Shown here piece after piece: positions 1-8,292 of a DNA stretch of 64,000 nt. The translations under genes were made by a program, and so were the position numbers. The notes beneath the pieces were generated by a model. It was not told where the DNA came from, made no database searches, and saw nothing but the letters and a program-made list of their open reading frames with translations. The first letter of the stretch is position 1. The number at the start of each line of letters is the position of its first letter. Source of the DNA: Acidimicrobiales bacterium (GTDB lineage: Bacteria > Actinomycetota > Acidimicrobiia > Acidimicrobiales > CADCSY01); the NCBI GenBank assembly GCA_035512495.1, contig DATKDW010000025.1:1-64000 (forward strand), read 5' to 3'.

Positions 1-20
1 GGCGCAGGCCAACGACGGAG

Positions 21-179
21 ATGGTGGTGACGATCAAGCCGTACGAGCAGGACAGCAGCGGTGCAGCCGAGCGGCGGACGTGGTCGCCGCCTGAGCGGCG
101 AACCCTGGGCGAGCTGGCTGATGCCGCAGCGAATATAGGAACTGGGACGGACGGCGGGTTATTGAACTCTCATAGTTAG
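21..179 (+). CDS. Candidate RiPP (lasso-like) precursor peptide
   Basis: A 52-codon reading frame beginning ATG GTG GTG. The leader-like half contains W-S-P-P followed by a Leu-Gly pair (about residues 21-30). The C-terminal part is Gly/Thr/Asp-rich (I-G-T-G-T-D-G-G) and the peptide ends in Ser. A GGAG lies directly before the ATG, so GTG at 24 or 27 is a better-spaced start. It sits beside genes for a lasso-type B2 protease and B1 recognition protein, with an HPr-kinase-like gene nearby; related kinases phosphorylate a C-terminal Ser of lasso precursors. No clean Thr(-2)/Gly(+1) cleavage site is visible, so the core boundary is unknown. It is a proposal from context and composition. Confidence 0.5.
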   Translation: MVVTIKPYEQDSSGAAERRTWSPPERRTLGELADAAANIGTGTDGGLLNSHS

Positions 180-194
180 CCCCCTCACCAACCC

Positions 195-620
195 TCATCG
201 CAACCCGCCCGCTCGTAGCTCGACCGTCCGCGCGTAGGCGACGTCGTGCTGGTGGCCGAGGACCGCTGCTCCCTCGTGCTCGAGCCAGGCGTGGTTGAGC
301 AGGGCGCCGTCCTGGCGGGCCAGCCCGAACACCACGGTGCCGGCGAGGCCGCGGCGGCGCAGCATGAGCTGGCCGGCGATCGCCCGCGGCAGGCACGCGG
401 TGGCGAAGGGCAGCCGCCGCGCCGCGGCCTCGACGGCCCTGCCGCACCGCCAGGCCGCCGGCGGGAGCGGGCCGAACGTCTCGTCGCCCGCCGGCGAGTG
501 CTGGCCCAGCACCCGGCGCAGCAGGCGGAACGGCACCACTGCCACCGCCACCTTGGCCACGGTGAGCAGCACGGCCGCCTCCACCACGGCGGCCCGGTGC
601 GCGAGCCGCCGACGGCTCAC
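195..620 (-). CDS. Lasso peptide B2-type transglutaminase-like leader peptidase
   Basis: 141 aa from a GTG that overlaps the stop of the upstream B1 gene as GTGA, so the two are translationally coupled. The core reads C-L-P-R-A, then a Leu-Arg-Arg-Arg-Gly stretch, then N-H-A-W-L-E. This is the Cys/His arrangement of the transglutaminase-like core in lasso peptide B2 proteins, which cut the leader off the precursor. A hydrophobic segment lies near residues 15-30. No asparagine-synthetase-like cyclase (C protein) is visible; it would have to lie left of the window. Family call is firm, substrate is inferred. Confidence 0.85.
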   Translation of the reverse strand: MSRRRLAHRAAVVEAAVLLTVAKVAVAVVPFRLLRRVLGQHSPAGDETFGPLPPAAWRCGRAVEAAARRLPFATACLPRAIAGQLMLRRRGLAGTVVFGLARQDGALLNHAWLEHEGAAVLGHQHDVAYARTVELRAGGLR

Positions 621-913
621 CGACGAGCCCCGGGAGCGACCTCGATCAGGTCGTTGGCGGCGAGGTCGTCGAGGAAGGTGGTCACGTCGCGCAGGCACGC
701 CTCGGTCGTCACGTCGAACTCGCCGACCAGCTGCTCGCAGATCTGTTCCACGGTGCGCTCGCCGTCGAGCAGCTGCCACACTCGGGCTCCGACCGGGTCG
801 AGCCCGTGGTAGGCGCCGTCGGCCTCGCCGAGGATCACCACCTCGTCGTCGACGACGGCGTCGAGCACCGCTGGGCGGCGGACCGGCCGGCTCGACGAGG
901 CGATGGCTCCCAC
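617..913 (-). CDS. PqqD/lasso B1 RiPP recognition element protein
   Basis: 98 aa. The sequence runs V-V-I-L-G-E, then Y-H-G-L-D-P-V-G-A-R-V-W, L-L-D-G, and a helical tail with C-L-R-D-V and F-L-D-D-L. This is the winged-helix PqqD fold that binds RiPP leader peptides and hands them to the B2 protease. The GTG start at 913 is chosen because TAGCCT (complement of 921-926) lies exactly 7 nt upstream, which suggests a leaderless mRNA. It is coupled to B2 by a GTGA overlap and diverges from the nucleotidyltransferase gene at 956. Confidence 0.85.
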   Translation of the reverse strand: MGAIASSSRPVRRPAVLDAVVDDEVVILGEADGAYHGLDPVGARVWQLLDGERTVEQICEQLVGEFDVTTEACLRDVTTFLDDLAANDLIEVAPGARR

Positions 914-920
914 GGCCCCC

Positions 921-949
921 AGGCTACGTGACGACACCCCCGCTACGTT
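921..949. promoter_or_regulatory. Divergent leaderless promoters
   Basis: Two outward -10-like hexamers lie back to back. TAGCCT on the minus strand (926-921) is 7 nt before the B1 GTG, and TACGTT on the plus strand (944-949) is 6 nt before the nucleotidyltransferase ATG. Both spacings would put transcription start on the start codon. No clear -35 elements are visible. Confidence 0.55.
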
Positions 950-955
950 GAGGCG

Positions 956-2104
956 ATGACCGGCCCGGCGGCGCAGGACCCCACCGGTGGCGCCGCGCTC
1001 GCTCGAGTCCTCCGGGCCTGCCTGGCCTGGGAGAGAGACGAGCCAGCCGCGGGCGCGTCGTGGCCAGCCGGCATCTCCCTGCAAGACGCGGTCGAGGCGC
1101 ACCGCGTCGGCCCCGTGCTGGCACCGTGGCGCGACCGGCTCGGCCTCACGGCGAGCGACGAGGCCTGGCTCGAGGCCAAGCAGCGACGCAACACGACCGT
1201 GGCCCTCGCCGCGAGCCGCCAGCTCGTCGAGCTGGTCGCGGCACTCGATGCTGCCGGCATCCGGGTCCTGACCCTCAAGGGCATCCCGCTCGCCCTGCGC
1301 ACCACCGGTAACCTCGCCGGCCGCCATTGCGGTGACATCGACCTCCTGGTCGATACCGCCGACCTGGCAGCCGCCGACGGCGTCATGCGAGACCTCGGGT
1401 ACCACACGAGCGTCGGACCGGCCGCCTCTCCGCTCGCCGACCCCTGTCGGCGATTGGTCCTGACCATGAACAACCAGCTGGTCTTCAGCGCACCGGGTCG
1501 GCAGCCGGTGGAGATCCACTGGCGACTCACCAAGCACGAGCTGCTGCCCCTGCCGTTCGACGAGGCATGGGCCGCGCGCACCAGCATGGCGGTGGCCGGT
1601 GCCGACGTGGCGATCCTCGGTGACGAGCACGAGCGCTTGTTCGTCACCGTCCACGCCGCCAAGCACCACTTCATGCGGATGAAGTGGCTGGTCGACGTGA
1701 CGCGCCTGCTCACTGACGTGGACGCGGCGTCGTGGGTGGCGACGTGTGCCCTCGCGCACCGCCTCGGCCTGGCGGTCACCGTCGAGGGATCACGGGCCAT
1801 GGCCGCCCGGCTGGCTCCACGACGGGTTCAGAGGGTCGTGGGCCTGAGCTCCAGCGAGCGCCGGAGGGCTGCCCGGCTCACCACGTTGATGTGGTCGACG
1901 TGCCTCCGGGGGGAGGAGGGTCGGCTCGACCGCCGATTCCATGCGCTACGGATGCGGCGGGGACTCCGCTACCGGGCCGGTGTCGTCGGCAGCGCTTTTC
2001 CTTTGCGTCTGCTCGACACCGGAGCGAGCTCGCTCCTGCTCCCGTTCCGGAGGGTTCCCGGGTGGGCTCAGCGGATGGTGGAGAGGGCCACCACCTCCCG
2101 GTAG
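956..2104 (+). CDS. Nucleotidyltransferase family protein of RiPP locus
   Basis: 382 aa, similar to the uncharacterised nucleotidyltransferases (NTP_transf_5 type) common in lasso and other PqqD/B2 RiPP clusters. Visible marks are a T-L-K-G-I-P-L turn, then a D-I-D-L-L-V-D metal-binding pair (about residues 124-130), E-I-H-W-R, and later a H-A-A-K-H-H-F-M-R-M-K-W-L-V-D segment. It may attach a nucleotide or sugar phosphate to the peptide or a pathway intermediate; the substrate is unknown. The ATG follows TACGTT by 6 nt. The 3' end overlaps the convergent exporter gene by 37 nt. Confidence 0.75.
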   Translation: MTGPAAQDPTGGAALARVLRACLAWERDEPAAGASWPAGISLQDAVEAHRVGPVLAPWRDRLGLTASDEAWLEAKQRRNTTVALAASRQLVELVAALDAAGIRVLTLKGIPLALRTTGNLAGRHCGDIDLLVDTADLAAADGVMRDLGYHTSVGPAASPLADPCRRLVLTMNNQLVFSAPGRQPVEIHWRLTKHELLPLPFDEAWAARTSMAVAGADVAILGDEHERLFVTVHAAKHHFMRMKWLVDVTRLLTDVDAASWVATCALAHRLGLAVTVEGSRAMAARLAPRRVQRVVGLSSSERRRAARLTTLMWSTCLRGEEGRLDRRFHALRMRRGLRYRAGVVGSAFPLRLLDTGASSLLLPFRRVPGWAQRMVERATTSR

Positions 2105-3837
2105 TAGGCGCTCGTCTGGGCCAGCTCGGCGGCCGGGCCCGAAGCCACGAGCGCCCCTTCGTCGAGGACGACCACCCGGTCGCAGGCGTCGAGGGTGGAG
2201 AGCCGGTGGGCGATCACCACCACCGTGGTGGTCGCTCGCAGCGCTGCGAGCGCCTGGCGCACGGCAGCTTCGGTGTGGGCGTCGAGGGCGCTGGTCGGCT
2301 CGTCGAGCACCAGGAGGCGAGGGCTGCCGGCCAGGGCCCGGGCCAGCGCCACCCGCTGGCGCTGCCCCCCCGACAACGACGAGCCCCCAGGGCCGGCGTG
2401 GTGGCCGATGCCGTCGGGCCACGCCGCCAGCTCGGGCGTCAGGCCGGCGTGCTCGGCGGCGTCGAGCACAGCAGCGTCGTCCAGCTCGTGGCGGAGGAAG
2501 CGGATGTTCTCGGCGATGGTGCCGGTGAGCAGCTGGGGGTCCTGGGGCACCCACGCCGTGAGGCGCCGCCACGACACTGGGTTGAGGTCGCCGAGGGGCA
2601 CCCCGTCGACCTCGAGGCGGCCGGTGCCGGCTTCGAGGACGCCGAGGAGCAGGCCGGCGAGGGTGGTCTTGCCCGCCCCGGTGCGGCCGATGATCCCGAC
2701 CTGCTCGTGGCGGCCGATGCGAAGGTCGACCTCCCGCAGCGCCGGCCGGCTGGCTCCCGGGTAGGTGTAGCCGACGCCTTCGAGCACCACCTCGCCGACA
2801 TCGTCGACCGGCAGCGACCCCCGCACCGCGGGCCGCAGCGTGCGCCAGGCCGCGAGCTGGCGCCGGATCCGCTCCAGGTTGGAGGTGCGCTCCGCGAGGC
2901 GGTGGCTCACCCCGGCGATGGTCTGGGCATGGGAGAGCGCCCGCAGCAGCAGGACCACGGTGGCGCCGAGCACGGTGAGGGGGACGTCGACGGTGCCCAC
3001 CACCACGACCAGCCCGACGACCAGGACGGCCACGGTCACGTCGCGGGTGAGGGCGGGGACGGCCGTTGCCGACGTGCGCACCGCTTCGATCTGGTGGGCG
3101 GCGACGGCGACGAGGTCGGCCACGCGGGCGCGGGCGGCGTCGCGCCCACCGAACACGGCGACCTCCCTCGCCAGCTGCGCGGTCTCGGCCACCTCGGCGG
3201 CCAGCATGGCGGTGGTCGACGCCGCCCGGTGGGCGACCCGCTGGGTGCGGGACCGGAAGGGGCGGGCCACGCCGACGGCGAGGGCGGCGATGACGACCAC
3301 GCCGGCGGTCGACCACACGCTGATGGCGGCCGCGGCGACCACGACCACCACGAGGTTGACCCCGGCGGCCACCGCGGTGGCGGCCTGCTGCGCCCCGTGG
3401 CCCACCAGGCTGGCGTTGCGCAGCACCAGGTCCTGGAGCTGGCCGAGCCGATCGGCCGACTGGGCGGCCCACGGCGCGGCCAGGTAGGTGTCGAGCAGCT
3501 CGAGGCGCACGTGGTGCTCGGCCTCGGCTCCCACCCGCGCCGTCAGCACCGCCGAGGCCAGGTGAGCGGCGGCCAGCACGGCCAGCACCCCGAGGGCCAG
3601 GCCACCGAGCACCACCGTCCCGCTCGGCAGGGCGTCGGCGCCCGGCAGGCTGTCGAGGCCGGTCCCCCCGGCGGCCAGGCGGACGACGAGGACGACCACC
3701 GCCGATTCGCCCAGTCCGGCGACCACGCCGAGCCCCGCCAGCGCCGCCACGCGCCGCCCCGGGTGGCGGGCGCCGTAGGTCAGGTCGTGCCAGGAGCGGG
3801 AGATGCGGTGTCCGATCCCGCCACTCTGCTCGATCAC
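2068..3837 (-). CDS. ABC exporter, fused membrane and ATPase domains (lasso D-like)
   Basis: About 589 aa. A six-helix exporter membrane domain occupies the first ~300 residues and an ATPase follows: Walker A G-R-T-G-A-G-K-T-T, signature S-L-S-G-G-Q, Walker B L-L-V-L-D-E-P, and a switch His in V-I-A-H-R-L-S. There is no C39 peptidase domain, as expected when the leader is removed by B2. The frame stays open to a GTG at 3888, but that start lacks a ribosome binding site; GTG at 3837 has GGGAG at good distance and is preferred. The likely role is export of the mature peptide. Confidence 0.85.
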   Translation of the reverse strand: MIEQSGGIGHRISRSWHDLTYGARHPGRRVAALAGLGVVAGLGESAVVVLVVRLAAGGTGLDSLPGADALPSGTVVLGGLALGVLAVLAAAHLASAVLTARVGAEAEHHVRLELLDTYLAAPWAAQSADRLGQLQDLVLRNASLVGHGAQQAATAVAAGVNLVVVVVAAAAISVWSTAGVVVIAALAVGVARPFRSRTQRVAHRAASTTAMLAAEVAETAQLAREVAVFGGRDAARARVADLVAVAAHQIEAVRTSATAVPALTRDVTVAVLVVGLVVVVGTVDVPLTVLGATVVLLLRALSHAQTIAGVSHRLAERTSNLERIRRQLAAWRTLRPAVRGSLPVDDVGEVVLEGVGYTYPGASRPALREVDLRIGRHEQVGIIGRTGAGKTTLAGLLLGVLEAGTGRLEVDGVPLGDLNPVSWRRLTAWVPQDPQLLTGTIAENIRFLRHELDDAAVLDAAEHAGLTPELAAWPDGIGHHAGPGGSSLSGGQRQRVALARALAGSPRLLVLDEPTSALDAHTEAAVRQALAALRATTTVVVIAHRLSTLDACDRVVVLDEGALVASGPAAELAQTSAYYREVVALSTIR

Positions 3838-3924
3838 GAGCGCATCTCCCAGGTCTTCCTGGAGCGCCGGCCCGAGGTGGTGTTCCACGCGGCGGCCCGA
3901 TCGAGGAGCAAACGTGAGCTCAGC

Positions 3925-4881
3925 TCAGCTCAGGGAGCTGAACCAGTCGACGGTGTGGCGGAGCCCCTCCTCGAAGGGCACCGGCTCCACGTCGGGCACC
4001 AGGGAACGTAGGCGGGTCTGGTCGGCCTGCGAGTCGCGCACGTCGCCGGAGCGGGGCGCTTCGTGCCGGCGCTCGAGGGGATGGCCGAGGATGCCCTCCA
4101 GCACCTCGATGGCCTCCAACAGCGTGAACCGGCCGCCAAAGGCCAGGTTCACCGGTGTGGAGCTGGCGACACGGCGCAGGAGGGCGTCGGTCATCACGTC
4201 CACCAGCGATCCGATGTAGGTGAAGTCGCGCGTCTGGCGGCCGTCGCCGTGCACCGGCAGCGCCTCGCCCGCCAACGCGGCGGCCACGAACGCCGGGACC
4301 ACTGCGGCGTAGGCGTGGCCGGCGGGCTGCAGCGGACCGAACACGTTGAAGAACCGGAAGGCCAGCACGTCGAGCCCGAACGAATGGCCGTGGGCCAGGG
4401 CGTAGGCCTCGGTGGCCAGCTTGGAGGCGGCGTAAGGGGAGAGCGGGGCGGTGAGGAGGTCTTCGGTCTTGGGCAGCGTGGGGTTGGCCCCGTAGACCGA
4501 CGACGACGACGCCACGATCAGGTGCGGCCCGCCGGCCCGGCGCACCGCCTCCAGCACCTGCATGGTGCCCGTAGCGTTGGCTTCGTGGCTCGCCATGGGG
4601 TCGGCGATCGAGCGAGACACACTGGGCCGGGCCGCAAGGTGCACCACCGCGCTCGCCCCGCCCACCGCGTCGTCGAGCGCGGCGGCGTCGAGGATATCGG
4701 CCTCCACCAGCTGCACCTCGAACCCGTCGAGGTTGGCGGGGTTGCCGGTCGAGAGGTTGTCGTAGGCGACCACCTCCCCGAAGCGGTCGTCGGTGGCGAA
4801 CGCACGGCACAGGTTGGCGCCGATGAAGCCCGCACCACCCGTCACGACGACCTTGCTCAGCTCAGGCACGGCGGCGACCAT
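3925..4881 (-). CDS. NAD-dependent nucleotide-sugar epimerase (UDP-glucose 4-epimerase-like)
   Basis: 318 aa, extended short-chain dehydrogenase fold. N-terminal V-T-G-G-A-G-F-I-G binds NAD, D-N-L-S-T-G-N binds the adenosine ribose, and the catalytic set is S-S-S-S-V-Y-G plus Y-A-A-S-K. R-F-F-N-V-F-G-P and R-D-F-T-Y-I are typical of UDP-hexose epimerases. It lies 87 nt upstream of the exporter on the same strand and diverges from the UDP-sugar dehydrogenase. The pair could supply a uronic acid for a surface glycan or for modifying the RiPP; the exact sugar cannot be told. Confidence 0.85.
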   Translation of the reverse strand: MVAAVPELSKVVVTGGAGFIGANLCRAFATDDRFGEVVAYDNLSTGNPANLDGFEVQLVEADILDAAALDDAVGGASAVVHLAARPSVSRSIADPMASHEANATGTMQVLEAVRRAGGPHLIVASSSSVYGANPTLPKTEDLLTAPLSPYAASKLATEAYALAHGHSFGLDVLAFRFFNVFGPLQPAGHAYAAVVPAFVAAALAGEALPVHGDGRQTRDFTYIGSLVDVMTDALLRRVASSTPVNLAFGGRFTLLEAIEVLEGILGHPLERRHEAPRSGDVRDSQADQTRLRSLVPDVEPVPFEEGLRHTVDWFSSLS

Positions 4882-4910
4882 AACCGGAACGACCCGAGGA
4901 GCCCGCTGAC

Positions 4911-6179
4911 ATGACCAAGCCAGACAAGGTGATCGTCGTCGCCCAGGGCTACGTGGGTTTGCCCGTCGCCATGCGGGCCGTCGACGCTGGCTTCGACGTG
5001 GTCGGCTTCGATGTCGATGCCAACAAGATCAAGCAGCTCGCCGCCGGTGAGTCGTTCGTCGAAGACATCCCCAACGAGCGCCTTGCCGCCGCGCTGGCCA
5101 CCGGCCGCTACACCCCCACCGACACCATCGAGACCTGCGCCGGGTTCGACTACGCCGTCATCTCCGTCCCAACGCCCCTGGCCGAGGGCACCCCCGACCT
5201 CAGCTACATCGAGGAAGCCAGCCGGGTAGTTGGACGGCTCCTCACCGCCGGCGCCACCGTCATCCTCGAGTCGACGACGTATCCGGGCACCACCGAGGAC
5301 TTGGTGGCGCCCCTCCTCGAGAAGGCATCGGGCCTCATCGCCGGTCGGGACTTCCACCTCGGCTACAGCCCCGAACGCATCGACCCCGGCAACCCCACCT
5401 GGACCTTCGAGAACACCCCCAAGGTGGTCTCCGGCATCGACGCCGCGTCGCTAGCCAAGGTGCAGGGCTTCTTTGACCAGCTGGTGGAGACGACGGTGGC
5501 GGTCTCCTCCCCCAAGGAGGCCGAGCTCACCAAGCTGCTGGAGAACACCTTCCGCCACGTCAACATCGCCCTGGTCAACGAACTCGCCATGTTCGCCGGC
5601 GACCTCGGCATCGACGTGTGGGCCGCCATCGACGCCGCCAGCACCAAGCCCTTCGGCTACATGCGCTTCACCCCCGGCCCCGGCGTCGGCGGCCACTGCC
5701 TGCCCATCGACCCCTCCTACCTCTCCTGGCAGGTCAAGCGCACCCTCGGTCAGTCGTTCCGCTTCGTCGAGCTGGCCAACGACATCAACGACCACATGCC
5801 CGACTACGTGGTGCGGCGCCTCACCGTCGCCCTCAACCGCCAGCAGAAGGCCGTCAACGGCAGCCGCATCCTCCTCCTCGGCCTGTCGTACAAGAAGAAC
5901 ACCGGCGACGCCCGTGAATCCCCCTCCCACGACATCGCCCGACAGCTCCACGCCCTCGGCGCCGACCTGCGAGCAGCCGACCCCCACGTGCTCGAGGTCC
6001 ACGCTCCCCCAGGCGTTCGACGGGTCGAGGCCACCGCCGAGGAAGTCGGTGCCGCCGACGCCGTGGTGCTCCTCGTCGACCACGACGACTTCGACTATCA
6101 GACGGTCATCACCAATGCCACCTACGTGCTCGACTGCCGACGGCGGCTTCCCGCCAGCGACAACGTCGAGCACCTCTGA
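4911..6179 (+). CDS. UDP-sugar 6-dehydrogenase (UDP-Glc/UDP-HexNAc family)
   Basis: 422 aa, close to usual length. Domains in order are an NAD-binding Rossmann fold, a central helical domain and a UDP-binding domain. Catalytic Cys is in G-P-G-V-G-G-H-C-L-P-I-D-P; E-S-T-T-Y-P-G-T-T, S-P-E-R-I-D-P-G and K-L-L-E-N are conserved. It oxidises a UDP-hexose or UDP-HexNAc to the uronate with two NAD+. The nucleotide loop reads V-V-A-Q-G-Y-V-G, so the first Gly of GxGYVG is Ala. GAGGAG precedes the ATG. It diverges from the epimerase gene. Confidence 0.88.
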   Translation: MTKPDKVIVVAQGYVGLPVAMRAVDAGFDVVGFDVDANKIKQLAAGESFVEDIPNERLAAALATGRYTPTDTIETCAGFDYAVISVPTPLAEGTPDLSYIEEASRVVGRLLTAGATVILESTTYPGTTEDLVAPLLEKASGLIAGRDFHLGYSPERIDPGNPTWTFENTPKVVSGIDAASLAKVQGFFDQLVETTVAVSSPKEAELTKLLENTFRHVNIALVNELAMFAGDLGIDVWAAIDAASTKPFGYMRFTPGPGVGGHCLPIDPSYLSWQVKRTLGQSFRFVELANDINDHMPDYVVRRLTVALNRQQKAVNGSRILLLGLSYKKNTGDARESPSHDIARQLHALGADLRAADPHVLEVHAPPGVRRVEATAEEVGAADAVVLLVDHDDFDYQTVITNATYVLDCRRRLPASDNVEHL

Positions 6180-6197
6180 CCGCCCAACCCCGACCCC

Positions 6198-7085
6198 CTA
6201 TCCCCCCGCCACCAGGGTCTCGATGGTGTTGACCACCTCGGTCACCGACCAGCCCTCCTCGGGGCGGCGGACCACGTGAACAGCCACCACGGTGGGCAGC
6301 CAGGTGGTCCAGCGGAACAGCTCGGCCGGCCACAGCCGGCTGATCACCTCAACCCGGTAGGCGTTGGCACCCACCATGGTCACCGCCTCGGCACCGGTGA
6401 CCCGGATGGACCCCACCTCGGCCACGCCGGCGGCGGGGTCGAGGACGACCACGTGGGTCAGCTCTGCGCCCTCTTCGGTGGTGACCGGCACCGACAGCTT
6501 GGCGCTGGCCGCCGCCACCGGCGGCGCGTCGCCGACATCGACGCCGAGGCGCTCGGCGGTCTCGGGCCACACGTGCAGGGCCCGCCCGAAGGGGACCACC
6601 ATTGGCCGCCCCCCGGCCACGGGGTCGACGGGGCTCACGTCGTCGGTCACCAGCCGGTGGCCCCGGCGTCGGAGCTCGAGGGCGGTGGTCGACTTCCCTG
6701 CGTCCCGACGCCCGGCGATGGCAACAGCCCCCTCTCCGACGGCCACGGTGCTGGCGTGGAGAGCGGTGCGCCCCTGCTGGCCGAGCACGAGGGCGGCCAC
6801 CGTCCCGTGCAGCCACATGGCGACCTCGGCATCGTCGGTCCCGGGGGCGGCGGCGACCACCACTCTCGAGCCGTCGTCCACCTGGAAGCCGAGCCGGCCG
6901 GCCACGTCGAGCTGGGCGGTACGCCGGTCGGCCACCAGGCGCACGAGCCGCTCCGAGTCCCGCTCGTCGACGAGCGGGTCTCCTGGTGGCTCCCCGAGGG
7001 CGCCGGCCCGGACGTCCGCACCGAGCAGCCCGTACCCGCCGAGGGGTCCAGCAGCCTCTGGTGCCGCATCGCGGGGCAGTGACAC
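6198..7085 (-). CDS. HPr-kinase-like peptide kinase (PadeK/ThcoK type)
   Basis: About 295 aa. P-loop G-R-R-D-A-G-K-S-T-T, then R-R-R-G-H-R-L-V-T-D-D-V, which is the DD metal site of the HPr kinase/phosphatase C-terminal domain. Kinases of this type in lasso loci phosphorylate the C-terminal Ser of the precursor, and the candidate precursor at 21-179 ends in Ser. The frame is open to ATG 7115, but GTG 7085 has TACGTT 8 nt upstream, so I prefer it. It is separated from B1/B2 by the exporter and sugar genes. The substrate is inferred. Confidence 0.75.
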   Translation of the reverse strand: MSLPRDAAPEAAGPLGGYGLLGADVRAGALGEPPGDPLVDERDSERLVRLVADRRTAQLDVAGRLGFQVDDGSRVVVAAAPGTDDAEVAMWLHGTVAALVLGQQGRTALHASTVAVGEGAVAIAGRRDAGKSTTALELRRRGHRLVTDDVSPVDPVAGGRPMVVPFGRALHVWPETAERLGVDVGDAPPVAAASAKLSVPVTTEEGAELTHVVVLDPAAGVAEVGSIRVTGAEAVTMVGANAYRVEVISRLWPAELFRWTTWLPTVVAVHVVRRPEEGWSVTEVVNTIETLVAGG

Positions 7086-7288
7086 GGCCGCGAAACGTAG
7101 CCGCACCCGAGGCATGCAACCCCGTTCTCAGATGTCGTAGGTCAGAACCGGCGGTTTCGTGACCAGGGCCGATGAGCCCGAGCCGTCGACCTGCGCGTCC
7201 GTTCTCGCGATGTGCCGCGCGCGAAGGGGAGCGTTCTCCGGCGACTGTTGAATCCAGTACGCCGTGAGTTGGGACCTATGGCCCTCCG

Positions 7289-7301
7289 ATGTGTGACACA
7301 T
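7289..7301. promoter_or_regulatory. Perfect 13-bp palindrome upstream of cupredoxin gene
   Basis: ATGTGT-G-ACACAT, 33 nt before the ATG of the cupredoxin lipoprotein. Its position fits a repressor or activator site. The cognate regulator is unknown; a metal-responsive factor would be a guess from the target gene. Confidence 0.4.
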
Positions 7302-7334
7302 GCCCGTTCCCGATCCGCGTGTTGAGCACCGATC

Positions 7335-7898
7335 ATGTGGAATATGCGCTCGCTTCTCCGCCGTTTCATCCTCGTCGGAGTCCTTGTCCTCGTGCTGGGG
7401 GCCTGTGGCTCCGACAGCACCGACGTCGCCCAGACCGGGACCGCCACCTCCGAGGACACCCCGACCACGACGACCGCCACGACCGTCGACGATGGCTCCG
7501 GCTCGGACACCACCACGAATACCTCCTCCCCCGACACCGCCAGCGAGGGCGCTGACGAGATGACCGTCGTCGAAGTCGAGATGCAGGACTTCGGCTACGA
7601 ACCTTCCGAGCTCATGGTCCGGGCCGGCGAGCCGGTGCGCTTCGTCTTCACGAACACCGGCAAGGTCGAGCACGAAGCGATGATCGCCACTGCCCGCCAA
7701 CAAGAGGAGCTGGCCAGCGGCGGCCACGGCGACCATCACCACGGCGAAGGAGACGGTGAGATACCCAGCATCACCCTGGCACCGGGCGAGTCGGGCACGC
7801 TCGAAGTCACCTTCGACGAGCCGGGCGAGCTGCTGCTTGGCTGCCATCTCCCGGGTCACTGGGAGGCCGGCATGAGGTCTTCGCTCACCGTCACCTGA
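7335..7898 (+). CDS. Cupredoxin-domain lipoprotein
   Basis: 187 aa. A signal peptide ends in a lipobox (L-V-L-G-A-C, Cys near residue 25), followed by a ~45-residue Thr/Ser/Asp linker and a cupredoxin domain. Type I copper ligands are visible: His in V-E-H-E-A, then G-C-H-L-P-G-H-W-E-A-G-M giving Cys, His and Met. A His-rich loop (G-H-G-D-H-H-H-G) is inserted between the strands and may bind extra metal. It should be anchored outside the membrane and act in electron transfer or copper handling. ATG at 7335 or 7344 are both possible. Confidence 0.8.
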   Translation: MWNMRSLLRRFILVGVLVLVLGACGSDSTDVAQTGTATSEDTPTTTTATTVDDGSGSDTTTNTSSPDTASEGADEMTVVEVEMQDFGYEPSELMVRAGEPVRFVFTNTGKVEHEAMIATARQQEELASGGHGDHHHGEGDGEIPSITLAPGESGTLEVTFDEPGELLLGCHLPGHWEAGMRSSLTVT

Positions 7899-8010
7899 CG
7901 ACCAGTCGGCGAGAGACGACGGCAGCCGGGAAAGGTGTTGGGGATGACGACTGGCCACCAGCTGCTGCCAAACGGCACCGAGATGCGCTGGTTGCGGCAC
8001 GCTGATCATC

Positions 8011-8292
8011 GTGATGGCCGAGCTGTGGGCGGAGGAGTCGGTGCTGTATGCCGGCGCGATGACGGCAAGATCCCTCATGGCAGTGGAACGTGGGCCGTCG
8101 GCGGTTGTTGCGGAGTTCCCTGGCGGCGGTCGAGGGCACGACGAGGCACCGGCCGACGCAGTTCGGCGTGAGTTGGCAGAAGAGGTCGGCGCGACTGTCC
8201 GGGCTAACACCCTGCGATCTCTGGTTTGGGCGCGTCGCTGCACCGCTCCCCGGGGGAATGCCCCTTCCTTATGGGCAGCATCCGGCCGGTGA
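8011..8292 (+). pseudogene. Nudix hydrolase remnant
   Basis: A 93-codon frame holding a complete Nudix box: G-G-R-G-H-D-E, seven residues, then R-E-L-A-E-E-V-G. Normal family members are 130-200 aa; here the region before the box is short and the sequence after it breaks down. Another frame just upstream carries Nudix-like words (R-R-D-D-G-K-I and G-T-W-A-V), so a frameshift may separate the two halves. The 3' end overlaps the convergent PIN toxin gene. Probably decayed. Confidence 0.5.

Noticed and set aside
1732-4011. A 759-codon plus-strand frame opposite the ABC exporter
   Set aside because: It is composed of low-complexity Gly/Arg/His-rich sequence, covers the clear exporter gene on the other strand, and has no recognisable motif. 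A GC-rich shadow.
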